19,307 nucleotides of DNA from DASVTR01 sp033855775 (GCA_033855775.1 JAWVFT010000095.1:1-19307), one strand, 5' to 3'; positions 8,073 through 14,710 are shown, counted from the stretch's first letter. Numbers and translations are program-made. The notes: generated from the sequence alone by a model not told the origin.

Positions 8073-8645
8073 TTACGCGTTCGGGTCTTTGAGGATGGCG
8101 ATGTAGGGGAGGTTGCGATAGCGTTCGGCGTAGTCGAGTCCGTAGCCGACGACGAAGGCGTCCGGGATGGTGAAGCCGAGGTAGTCTATCTCGACGGTGG
8201 CTTCCTTCCGGCGGCGGTCGGGCTTGTCGAGCAGGGCGACGAGCTTGACGCTGTTGGCGCCGCGCGATTTCAGGTTCGCCAGCAAGTAGGAGAGCGTCAG
8301 CCCCGTGTCAACGATGTCTTCGACGACGAGTATGTCGCGCCCTTCAATCGCCACGTCTAAATCTTTGACGATGCGCACTTCGCCGGAGGTGCGCGTCGAA
8401 GAGCCGTAGCTGGAAATCGCCATGAACTCGATAGCCAATTGCATGTCGATGGCGCGCAACAGGTCGCTGATGAAAATGCACGCGCCTTTGAGCACGCCGA
8501 TGAGCAGCGGATTGCGCCCGCTGTAGTCGCGCGCAATCTCTGCGCCGAGCGCGGTGATGCGCGTTTGAATCTGCTCGGCGGCGAGCATCGGTTCCAGATT
8601 CGGGTTGCCAAATTCGGAAGTCAGTTGAGCGGAAGAAGTAGCCAA
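8073..8645 (-). CDS. hpt: Hypoxanthine phosphoribosyltransferase
   Basis: The enzyme salvages hypoxanthine (and usually guanine) with PRPP to give IMP or GMP in the cytoplasm. The PRPP-binding motif VVEDIVDTG spans about 107-115, with GVLKGACIFISDL upstream (flexible-loop and substrate region) and a conserved C-terminal PDAFVVGYGLDY segment that binds the base. I place the start at a TTG (8643-8645) because GGAGG lies 5 bases before it, giving 190 residues. The longer frame begins at another TTG (8655-8657) whose coding sequence contains that same GGAGG; an internal ATG 19 codons on would remove part of the N-terminus but still spare the core domain. It converges with deoB across the palindromic repeat, fitting a purine and pentose salvage neighbourhood. 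Confidence 0.95.
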   Translation of the reverse strand: MATSSAQLTSEFGNPNLEPMLAAEQIQTRITALGAEIARDYSGRNPLLIGVLKGACIFISDLLRAIDMQLAIEFMAISSYGSSTRTSGEVRIVKDLDVAIEGRDILVVEDIVDTGLTLSYLLANLKSRGANSVKLVALLDKPDRRRKEATVEIDYLGFTIPDAFVVGYGLDYAERYRNLPYIAILKDPNA

Positions 8646-8920
8646 GATTGCCTCCAAGAGAGAGATGGAAATAGATTCGTTTGTTCAGCGCGCCATTGAT
8701 TCGTCGAGCCGTCTTTTCGGCGAATTAATCTCGAAGCTTAAGCGACTCGCTTCGCTGGCGATTGCGTGTCTGCCGTATGGCGCCACATACTATGGGAGCA
8801 ACTCCCCGCAGGTCAATATGCGAAAGCATTCAGCCGCCGTCTAATGGTTTTCAGCTTGCGCAATCTTTGCTTAACTGCTGCCCGCTGATTGCCGTTTGCT
8901 AAAGGTCAAAGGAAGAGAGA

Positions 8921-9838
8921 TTGAGGAACTTAATTTTGTTTGCCGCGTGCGCGCTCGTGCTGTTGTCGGATGGCGCGGGCGACGTGAGGGCGCAGGATGG
9001 CGCGAGCGGCGCGCGTCCCACAGCGTCTCCATCACCGGCGGCGAACGCTGCCGCGACGAAGGCCGCGCCGCCGCCGACAACGCAAGCGTCCGCTCCGCTC
9101 GACATCAACGTCAAAGCTTCGGAGCGCGCGATTGATGAGAGCGTCGCTGCGGATGCTGCGGTCGAGGCGGCGATTGCGCCTTACAGCGCGAAGGTGCGCG
9201 AGCTTGAGAAGCCGATTGGCAAGCTGGCGGCAGATTTGAAGCGCGGCGGAATGGGCGGCGGCTCGCTCGGCAATTTCGTCGCGGACGCTCTGCGCGAACG
9301 CGCGGCGGCGAAACTCGGCAAGCCCGTCCTGCTCGCCGTCATCAATAGCAGCGGCCTGCGCAAGAGCCAGATTCCGGCGGGCGACATCAGCACGAGCGAC
9401 ATCTTCGAGTTGCTGCCGTTTGAGAATGCGCTCGTCACGCTCGACTTGACGGGCGAGCAGTTGCGGCGCTTTCTCGATGTGACCGTGGCGCGGCGCAACG
9501 CGCAGTCCGGGGCGCGCATCGTCTATCGCACCAACGCCGAAAAGAAGCAGCCCGAAATAGTCTCCGTCAAACTCGGCGGCGAAGGCTCCGAACTCGACAT
9601 CAATCCGGCGACTACGTACACGATTGTGACTATCGATTATCTGGTCAAGCGCGGCGGCGACTACGCGGTCTTGCAGGAGGGAAAGAACGTGCGCCCGCTC
9701 GGCCTGACGATGCGCGACGCCGTGCTCGATTACGTGAAGGCCGCGACCGCCGCGGGCAAAGCCGTGCAGGCCAATCTGGATGGGCGTTTCAAGTACGAGC
9801 GCGCCGACGCGACGAAGACGGAGGAGGAGCCGCAGTGA
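8921..9838 (+). CDS. Exported 5'-nucleotidase C-terminal (substrate-binding) domain protein
   Basis: This 305-residue protein corresponds to the C-terminal, nucleoside-recognising domain of UshA-type 5'-nucleotidases, here as a separate gene. It starts at a TTG after AGGAAG (8910-8915). The N-terminus MRNLILFAACALVLLSDGAG is a Sec signal peptide, then an Ala/Pro/Thr-rich linker to about residue 60. Family features are GNFVADAL at 117-124, INSSGLR at 141-147, LPFENALV at 165-172 and a GGDYAVL segment near the C-terminus. The catalytic metallophosphoesterase domain is absent and is encoded by the next gene, which overlaps by 4 bases (GTGA), so the two are probably translationally coupled. Alone it should not be catalytic. 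The first 60 residues show no family likeness. Confidence 0.92.
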   Translation: MRNLILFAACALVLLSDGAGDVRAQDGASGARPTASPSPAANAAATKAAPPPTTQASAPLDINVKASERAIDESVAADAAVEAAIAPYSAKVRELEKPIGKLAADLKRGGMGGGSLGNFVADALRERAAAKLGKPVLLAVINSSGLRKSQIPAGDISTSDIFELLPFENALVTLDLTGEQLRRFLDVTVARRNAQSGARIVYRTNAEKKQPEIVSVKLGGEGSELDINPATTYTIVTIDYLVKRGGDYAVLQEGKNVRPLGLTMRDAVLDYVKAATAAGKAVQANLDGRFKYERADATKTEEEPQ

Positions 9839-10950
9839 AAGTCCAAAGTCCAAAGTCCAAAGTCCAGGGTCGGAAGTCCAGGGTCGGAAGTCCGAAGTGT
9901 GAAGTCGAGAGTTTGAAGTCTAAAGGCGGGAGCGCGGAGTCCGCAGTCCAAAGCCAGAAGGTGGAAATTGAACACCACGGATTATCGCGGCGAGAGTTTT
10001 TGTGGACGACGCTGGCGGGCGGCGCGGGCTTAGCGTTGACGCGCTCGCGCCTCTTCACGGCTGCGGCTGAGGCGAGCTTGCCCGTCAACTTTTTCGCTCC
10101 GCTGCTTGTGCCGAAAGACGGCGAGACGCTCATCACTATTCTGCATACGAACGACCAGCACTCGCAGATTGACCCGCTGCCCACCAACGACAGGTATGCG
10201 GGCAAGGGCGGCGTGGCGCGGCGCGCAACGCTCGTCAAGCAGATTCGCAAGGAGAACGCGAACACGCTGCTCGTCGATGCGGGCGATAGTTTTCAAGGCA
10301 CACCGTACTTCAATCTATACAAGGGCGAGGTGGAATATAAAGCCATGTCCGCTGTCGGCTACGACGTGGTGACGCTCGGCAATCACGACTTTGACAATGG
10401 CATCGAAGCCTTGGCTGCCGCGATGAAGTTTGCGACCTTCGAGTTCGTCTCCGCCAACTACGACGTGCGCGGCACGGCCATCGAAAAGCGCGTCAAGCCT
10501 TACGTCGTGCGCGTTATGAATGGCGTTCGCGTCGGCATCTTCGGCCTCGGCATCAAGCTCGAAGGCTTGAACTCGCCGGAGAGTTTCGCGGGGTTGAAGT
10601 ACTACGACCCGGTGAAGGTTGCGCGCGGGGCCGTGCGCGCTCTGCGCGAAGTTGAACGCTGCGCGATGGTCGTCTGCCTGTCGCATCTGGGCTATTATCC
10701 GAAACCCAAGGGCGACGAAATCGGCGATTCGCAGGTGGTCGGACAAGTGGACGGCATAGACTTTATCGCCAGCGGCCACACGCACACCTTCATGAAGCAA
10801 CCCGTGCTCGTGCGCCAGCCTTCGGGCAAGGACACTGTGATTTTTCAAGTCGGCAAGAGCGGCATCTACCTTGGCCGCGTTGACTTCACGGTCAAGTCCG
10901 GCAAGGTGACGGCCAGCGCCGGACGCCTGCTCGATTTACGAAACGCTTGA
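9835..10950 (+). CDS. Tat-exported 5'-nucleotidase catalytic (metallophosphoesterase) domain protein
   Basis: This is the catalytic half of a 5'-nucleotidase/UDP-sugar hydrolase. Metal and catalytic motifs are HTNDQH (104-109), DAGDSF (148-153), GNHDFD (182-187), SHLG (283-286) and GHTH (314-317). A twin-arginine signal, SRREFLW (51-57) with the hydrophobic TTLAGGAGLAL segment, implies folded export, probably with its metals loaded. The C-terminal nucleotidase domain is missing and sits in the gene just upstream. The GTG at 9835 has AGGAGG 7 bases upstream and overlaps the previous stop, so I use it. Residues 2 to about 42 are then encoded by a heptanucleotide repeat (KVQSPKSKVQ...), giving an unusually long basic n-region. 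A GTG at 9961, after the repeat, is an alternative start with a poorer ribosome binding site (329 residues). Confidence 0.93.
   Translation: MKVQSPKSKVQGRKSRVGSPKCEVESLKSKGGSAESAVQSQKVEIEHHGLSRREFLWTTLAGGAGLALTRSRLFTAAAEASLPVNFFAPLLVPKDGETLITILHTNDQHSQIDPLPTNDRYAGKGGVARRATLVKQIRKENANTLLVDAGDSFQGTPYFNLYKGEVEYKAMSAVGYDVVTLGNHDFDNGIEALAAAMKFATFEFVSANYDVRGTAIEKRVKPYVVRVMNGVRVGIFGLGIKLEGLNSPESFAGLKYYDPVKVARGAVRALREVERCAMVVCLSHLGYYPKPKGDEIGDSQVVGQVDGIDFIASGHTHTFMKQPVLVRQPSGKDTVIFQVGKSGIYLGRVDFTVKSGKVTASAGRLLDLRNA
9839..9960. repeat. Degenerate heptanucleotide (AAGTCCA-type) repeat inside the start of a gene
   Basis: The tract begins with successive AAGTCCA copies and decays into related units (AAGTCCAGGGTCGG twice, AAGTCCGAAGTGTG, AAGTCGAGAGT, AAGTCTAAAGG, AGTCCGCAGTCCAAAG). 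A 7-base unit without stop codons in any frame stays open on both strands, so the open frame here says little. On plus it encodes the Lys/Ser/Val-rich N-terminus of the Tat-exported nucleotidase; on minus it yields a spurious TLDFGLWTLDF-type frame. Confidence 0.85.
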
Positions 10951-11033
10951 AACGGGGCGCAGACTGTTATGCCGTCTATTAGTTTCCAACTTCCTTCTGC
11001 TATTCAACGTCTGACACTTGATACCTGAATCGT

Positions 11034-11915
11034 ATGGCCGAAGATGAATCAACACGCGACCGCGTTCGCGCTCTCGTGCGCGACGTGCTGAAGAACGCAT
11101 TGCCCGCCGCAGATGAACCCGCGACCGGCGACGCAGCAACGCCCGCCGCGCCCGAACGCTTGACCGCGCAGAGCGCGCCCGCTTCAACTTCGCGCGCTGC
11201 TTCAACGCCCGACGCCGCGACTTCGACGCCGAGCCGCTTCATCAACATCGCGCCCGCAGAGCCTTCCAAAGCGGAAGCGGACGCGCCCTTCACGCGCGAT
11301 GAATCCTCTAAGATGGTCATCACGGAAATGGACGTTCACGGCCTCGCCGAAGGCTCGCGCCTGCGCATCGCGGAGGGCGCGCGCCTCACGCCGCTGGCCG
11401 CGGACATCGTGCGCGAGCGGCGCATAGAGCTAATTCGCCGCGTCCCGCGTCGTGGCTCGCGCGAGATAAAGATGATTGCCGTCGGCTCCGACCACGGCGG
11501 CTACAAGCTGAAGGAAGAACTCAAAACTTTTCTCGCAGAGCAAGGCCACCGCGTCCGTGATTACGGCGCCGACTCCGAAGACGCCGTTGATTATCCAGAC
11601 TTCGCGCACGCCGTCGCCCGCGCCGTCGCCGACACGCAGGCTGATGTCGGCATCGTCATAGACGGCGCAGGCATCGGCTCCGCGATGACCGCCAACAAAG
11701 TCCCAGGCGTCCGCGCCGCCGCCTGCTACACCGTCGCCCTCGCCAAAAATTCGCGCGAACACAACGACGCCAACGTCCTCACGCTCGGAAGCTCCACCAT
11801 CAACGCCGCCCAGATGCGCGACATCGTTCAAGCATGGCTCTCGGCGGAAATCACAGAAGAGCGCCACCGCAAGCGCGTTGCGAAGATTGAGGCGATAGAG
11901 CGACAATACAGGTGA
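11034..11915 (+). CDS. rpiB: RpiB/LacAB-family sugar-phosphate isomerase with microcompartment-type N-terminal extension
   Basis: The C-terminal domain (about 147-290) is an RpiB-type isomerase, expected to interconvert ribose 5-phosphate and ribulose 5-phosphate: MIAVGSDHGGYKLKEEL at 147-163, GIGSAMTANKVPGVRAA at 213-229 and a conserved NDANVLTLG near 244-252. Standard RpiB is about 150 residues; this one has about 145 extra at the front. Residues 4-22 (DESTRDRVRALVRDVLKNAL region) form a short amphipathic helix followed by an Ala/Pro/Thr-rich linker, the layout of encapsulation peptides on microcompartment cargo. Residues 94-136 (VITEMDV... RLTPLAADIVRERRIELI) resemble a short module seen in microcompartment-linked enzymes. 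The Cys that is the base in E. coli RpiB is replaced by Asp (D210 in VIDGAGIG). DeoC follows 31 bases after the stop. No strong ribosome binding site precedes ATG 11034. Confidence 0.9.
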   Translation: MAEDESTRDRVRALVRDVLKNALPAADEPATGDAATPAAPERLTAQSAPASTSRAASTPDAATSTPSRFINIAPAEPSKAEADAPFTRDESSKMVITEMDVHGLAEGSRLRIAEGARLTPLAADIVRERRIELIRRVPRRGSREIKMIAVGSDHGGYKLKEELKTFLAEQGHRVRDYGADSEDAVDYPDFAHAVARAVADTQADVGIVIDGAGIGSAMTANKVPGVRAAACYTVALAKNSREHNDANVLTLGSSTINAAQMRDIVQAWLSAEITEERHRKRVAKIEAIERQYR

Positions 11916-11946
11916 GAAGCGCAACTGATAGTTGTTGGAGCAAATG

Positions 11947-12843
11947 ATGCCATATTCACAGAACGGCAATCTTGAGCAACTCGTCGAGCAGATAACGGAT
12001 GTCATCGTCGCGCGGTTGAACGGCGATGCGGACGGGCAGGCGCAGATGTGCGGGTGCACGAACGAGTGTTTCAATCGCTGCCCGGAGCGGATGCACAGGA
12101 TTGTGGACGCGGGCGCGGCGCGCATCGGGCTTGTGCTCGGGCAGACGGCTTCGGCGCGCGATTGGGCGAGCCTGATTGACCACACGCTCTTGAAGCCGGA
12201 GGCGACAGAGGATGACATACGGCGTTTGTGTGAAGAGGCGGCGCGCTTTCGTTTCGCTTCCGTGTGCGTGAACCCGACGTGGGTGCGAGCGTCCGCGTGT
12301 CATCTGCACGGCACGGATGTTCCGGTCTGCACGGTGATTGGCTTTCCGCTCGGCGCGACGTTGCCGGATGTCAAAGCTTACGAAGCGCGGCGCGCAATCT
12401 TTGACGGGGCGCGCGAGGTTGACATGGTGATTAACGTCGGCGCGCTCAAGAGCAATGACGACTGCGCGGTCGAGCATGACATTCGCTCGGTCGTCGAAGT
12501 CGCGCACGAGTTTAACGTGACGTGCAAGGTGATTATCGAGACGGCTCTCTTGACGGACGAGGAAAAGGTGCGCGCGTGCCTGGCGGCGAAGCGGGCGGGC
12601 GCGGACTTTGTGAAGACTTCGACGGGCTTTGCCAAGGGCGGCGCGACCGTCGCCGATATAGCCTTGATGCGGCAGACGGTCGGAGCAGACCTGGGCGTCA
12701 AGGCTTCGGGCGGCGTCAAGGGTTTGGATGACGCGCGCGCGATGGTCGAAGCGGGCGCGACGCGCATCGGCGCGAGCGTCGGCGTCAAGATAGCGCAGGA
12801 AGCGGCGGGCGCGCGACCGACCGCCTCAGCCGCCGCTTATTAA
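11947..12843 (+). CDS. deoC: Deoxyribose-phosphate aldolase with Cys-rich, microcompartment-type N-terminal extension
   Basis: DeoC splits 2-deoxyribose 5-phosphate into acetaldehyde and glyceraldehyde 3-phosphate. Active-site segments are VDMVINVGA (D159), FVKTSTGF with Schiff-base lysine K223, and VKASGGVKG with K252. The core starts near residue 71 (ARDWASLIDHTLLKPEAT). The 298-residue length exceeds the usual 220-260 because of about 70 extra N-terminal residues: an amphipathic helix (NLEQLVEQITDVIVARL, 8-24), a Gly/Asp/Ala linker, then C35, C37, C41 and C45 in MCGCTNECFNRCPERM, followed by VDAGAARIGL. The helix looks like an encapsulation peptide; the Cys cluster could hold a metal or Fe-S centre. 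ATG 11947 is chosen because GGAG (11937-11940) is 6 bases upstream; ATG 11944 and TTG 11932 are in frame. It forms an operon with rpiB. Confidence 0.95.
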   Translation: MPYSQNGNLEQLVEQITDVIVARLNGDADGQAQMCGCTNECFNRCPERMHRIVDAGAARIGLVLGQTASARDWASLIDHTLLKPEATEDDIRRLCEEAARFRFASVCVNPTWVRASACHLHGTDVPVCTVIGFPLGATLPDVKAYEARRAIFDGAREVDMVINVGALKSNDDCAVEHDIRSVVEVAHEFNVTCKVIIETALLTDEEKVRACLAAKRAGADFVKTSTGFAKGGATVADIALMRQTVGADLGVKASGGVKGLDDARAMVEAGATRIGASVGVKIAQEAAGARPTASAAAY

Positions 12844-13012
12844 AGTCGCCACACAGGGCATCAACAGTAACAACGCCGCAACGATGGATGAAAGGCTAGC
12901 TCTGCTTACATCGTTGCGGCGTTGCTGCGCTCACAGTCGCCGCGTTTATCAACGCGGCGTTGTTAGCATTCACAGTCGCTGCGCTTAGGTGCTGCGTTCG
13001 TCGTTGCTGAGT
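12844..13012. repeat. Intergenic region with two strong inverted repeats between convergent deoC and the DHS-like gene
   Basis: CAACGCCGCAACGATG (12871-12886) and its exact reverse complement (12909-12924) flank a 22-base loop. CGCCGCGTT (12938-12946) pairs with AACGCGGCG (12951-12959) around TATC. A near-direct repeat TCACAGTCGC(C/T)GCG occurs at 12931 and 12970. Neither hairpin has a clear T run, so they may be stabilising 3' ends or weak bidirectional terminators for the two convergent genes. Confidence 0.75.
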
Positions 13013-13996
13013 TTATTGTGGCGCGTCCGTCGTTTCCTGTGTGTCGCAGAGGATGGCGGCGGCGAGCAGCGGGATGGTCAGTTCGTGATGGCCCGTGATG
13101 GCGTAGCCGCGGCCCGCGCCGTCTGCGACGGGACGGCGGACGACGTTGGTGAGCGGGCGATAGGATTGTATGAAGTCGAAGTTGGCGGTCGTGAAATCCT
13201 GCAACGGATGATTAAGATTGCGGACGAGCGTGACGGCCTTCAGGAAGATTTCGGGCAGGACGACAGCCGAGCCGATGTTTAGATAGACGCCGCCGCCGTC
13301 GAGTCGCCGGACGAGTTCCGAGAGCAGGCGAAAGTCCGTATGCGTCGTCGCTCCGAGGGCCGCGCCGTCCGCGTTCGGATGAAAGTGAGCGATGTCCGCG
13401 CCGATTTGGACGTGCGCGGTGAAGGGGACGCGCGCTTCGTAGGCGGCGCAGAGCAGGGAAGCGTCCGCGTGCTTCGGAGAGAGAGCCAGCAAGGCTTGTC
13501 CCATCGCTTCGCCCAGTCCGATGCCAGCGCTCGCGCCCGCGCGCGCCGCGTCGTTCAAGAGCTTGCCAGTCTCTTCAGCCGCGCCGAACGCGCCCGCGCC
13601 GAGCGTGGCGTCAACATCTTCGGAAGTCGAGCCGACGAGCGCAATCTCCGCGTCGTGGACGAGCACGGAGCCGTTGGCGGCAATCGCCCCGACGTAGCCG
13701 CGCCGCATCAAATCTATGATGACGGGCGCGAGGCCGGTCTTGACGACGTGGCCGCCGATGCCCCAGATGACGGGCTTGCCGAGCGAGCGAGCGCGACGAA
13801 CTTGCGCCGCGATGTCGCGCAAGCTGCGGACGGCCAGAATGTCCGGCAGGCTGTTTAGAAAGTCAGCGAAGGAGGCGGCGGGCGAGATGGGGCGCGCAAA
13901 GTCTTTGACCGTCACTTTGCTCGGACGCTCCCTTAGCGAGTAGGTGTTGACCTCCGCGAGGCCGAGCGGGCGCAAGCTCTCTTCGTAGATTGACAA
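13013..13996 (-). CDS. Deoxyhypusine-synthase-like protein of unknown function
   Basis: The 327-residue protein resembles, from memory, a bacterial family distantly related to deoxyhypusine synthase. Conserved-looking segments are VIWGIGGHVVKTGLAPVIID (76-95), AANGSVLVHDAEIALVGSTS (106-125), EETGKLLNDA (141-150), HFHPNADGAALG (204-215), GGGVYLNIGSAVVLPEIFLK (234-253), FTTANFDFIQSYRP (268-281) and TGHHELTIPLLAA (301-313). Deoxyhypusine synthase uses NAD and spermidine on eIF5A, which bacteria lack, so the substrate must differ; the Gly-rich segments suggest nucleotide binding. The start is a TTG (13994-13996) preceded by AAGG at 7 bases. It follows gmhA on the same strand with 15 bases between, and AGGAG overlaps the gmhA stop, so the two are probably one operon. 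A role in heptose or envelope sugar metabolism is a guess from context. Confidence 0.82.
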   Translation of the reverse strand: MSIYEESLRPLGLAEVNTYSLRERPSKVTVKDFARPISPAASFADFLNSLPDILAVRSLRDIAAQVRRARSLGKPVIWGIGGHVVKTGLAPVIIDLMRRGYVGAIAANGSVLVHDAEIALVGSTSEDVDATLGAGAFGAAEETGKLLNDAARAGASAGIGLGEAMGQALLALSPKHADASLLCAAYEARVPFTAHVQIGADIAHFHPNADGAALGATTHTDFRLLSELVRRLDGGGVYLNIGSAVVLPEIFLKAVTLVRNLNHPLQDFTTANFDFIQSYRPLTNVVRRPVADGAGRGYAITGHHELTIPLLAAAILCDTQETTDAPQ

Positions 13997-14011
13997 AGGC
14001 TAGCCTTGCTC

Positions 14012-14599
14012 CTATGCGCCTTCGTGGGCGGGAAAGAGTTGGAGTTCGACCAGTTCGCAGAGGATGTGGCCGATGAGATTGTGCGTCTCCTGAATCCTTT
14101 GCGTGTCATGGCTCGGCACGACGAGAGCCAGGTCGCAGAGCGGGGCAACGCGCCCGCCGTCTCGACCCAAAAGGCCGATGACTTTCAAGCCCTGCTCACG
14201 CGCCTGCCTGATGGCCGCGACGACGTTCTCGGAATTGCCCGAAGTCGTAATCGCCAGACACACATCGCCGCGCGAGCCGAAGGCTTCGACCTGCCGCGCG
14301 AAGATGTTGTCGAACCCCGTGTCGTTGGCGATGCACGTCAGCACGCCGCCGTCAGTCGAGAGAGCCAGCGCGGGCAGAGCGCGACGATTCTGGCTTAAGA
14401 AGCGATTGATGAACTCGCCCGCGATATGTTGGGCGTCACAGGCCGAGCCGCCGTTGCCGAAGATGAGCAGTTTGCGGCCCGCGCTGAAAGCTTCCGCCAT
14501 CATCGCCGCCGCGCGCTCAACGTCCTGTGCATGCTCGGAGAAATACTGTCGCTTCACATCGAGGCTCGCGGCCACGATGCTTGAGATACGATCACTCAT
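14012..14599 (-). CDS. gmhA: Phosphoheptose isomerase (sedoheptulose 7-phosphate isomerase)
   Basis: GmhA converts sedoheptulose 7-phosphate to D-glycero-D-manno-heptose 7-phosphate, the first step of ADP-heptose synthesis for lipopolysaccharide, in the cytoplasm. The 195 residues form one SIS domain: GNGGSACDAQHIAGEF (48-63), STDGGVLTCIANDTGFDNIF (81-100), TTSGNSENV (118-126) and RIQETHNLIGHILCELVE (168-185). The E. coli zinc ligands H61, E65, Q172 and H180 appear to match H58, E62, Q170 and H178 here with identical spacing. The family also contains sedoheptulose-phosphate isomerases for other heptose products. ATG 14597-14599 has no obvious Shine-Dalgarno; the upstream DNA is a repeat tract. 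The DHS-like gene follows 15 bases downstream. Confidence 0.95.
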   Translation of the reverse strand: MSDRISSIVAASLDVKRQYFSEHAQDVERAAAMMAEAFSAGRKLLIFGNGGSACDAQHIAGEFINRFLSQNRRALPALALSTDGGVLTCIANDTGFDNIFARQVEAFGSRGDVCLAITTSGNSENVVAAIRQAREQGLKVIGLLGRDGGRVAPLCDLALVVPSHDTQRIQETHNLIGHILCELVELQLFPAHEGA

Positions 14600-14602
14600 T
14601 GG

Positions 14603-14705
14603 TTAAGGGATGAAGGACAAGGGATGAAGGATGAGGAATGAAGGCGCAGCTACTTAATCGGGCAGGGCCGCGCTTTCATCACTCATCAGTCATCACTCAT
14701 TCCTG
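14603..14705. repeat. Imperfect palindrome of GGATGAA-type heptamers
   Basis: The left arm (14606-14645) has degenerate units GGGATGAAGGACAA, GGGATGAAGGATGA, GGAATGAAGGCGC. The right arm (14671-14704) reads GCGCTTTCATCACTCATCAG..., the approximate reverse complement, around a 25-base centre. Unit length and layout resemble the 7801-8067 tract but the unit differs. It lies directly upstream of gmhA and downstream of the AP2-like gene, both on minus. Confidence 0.7.
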
Positions 14706-14710
14706 ACAGG

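Noticed and set aside
9730..9978. Minus-strand frame with TLDFGLWTLDF repeats
   Set aside because: It is the complement of the AAGTCCA heptamer array, which is open in every frame. Such frames are a familiar annotation artefact.
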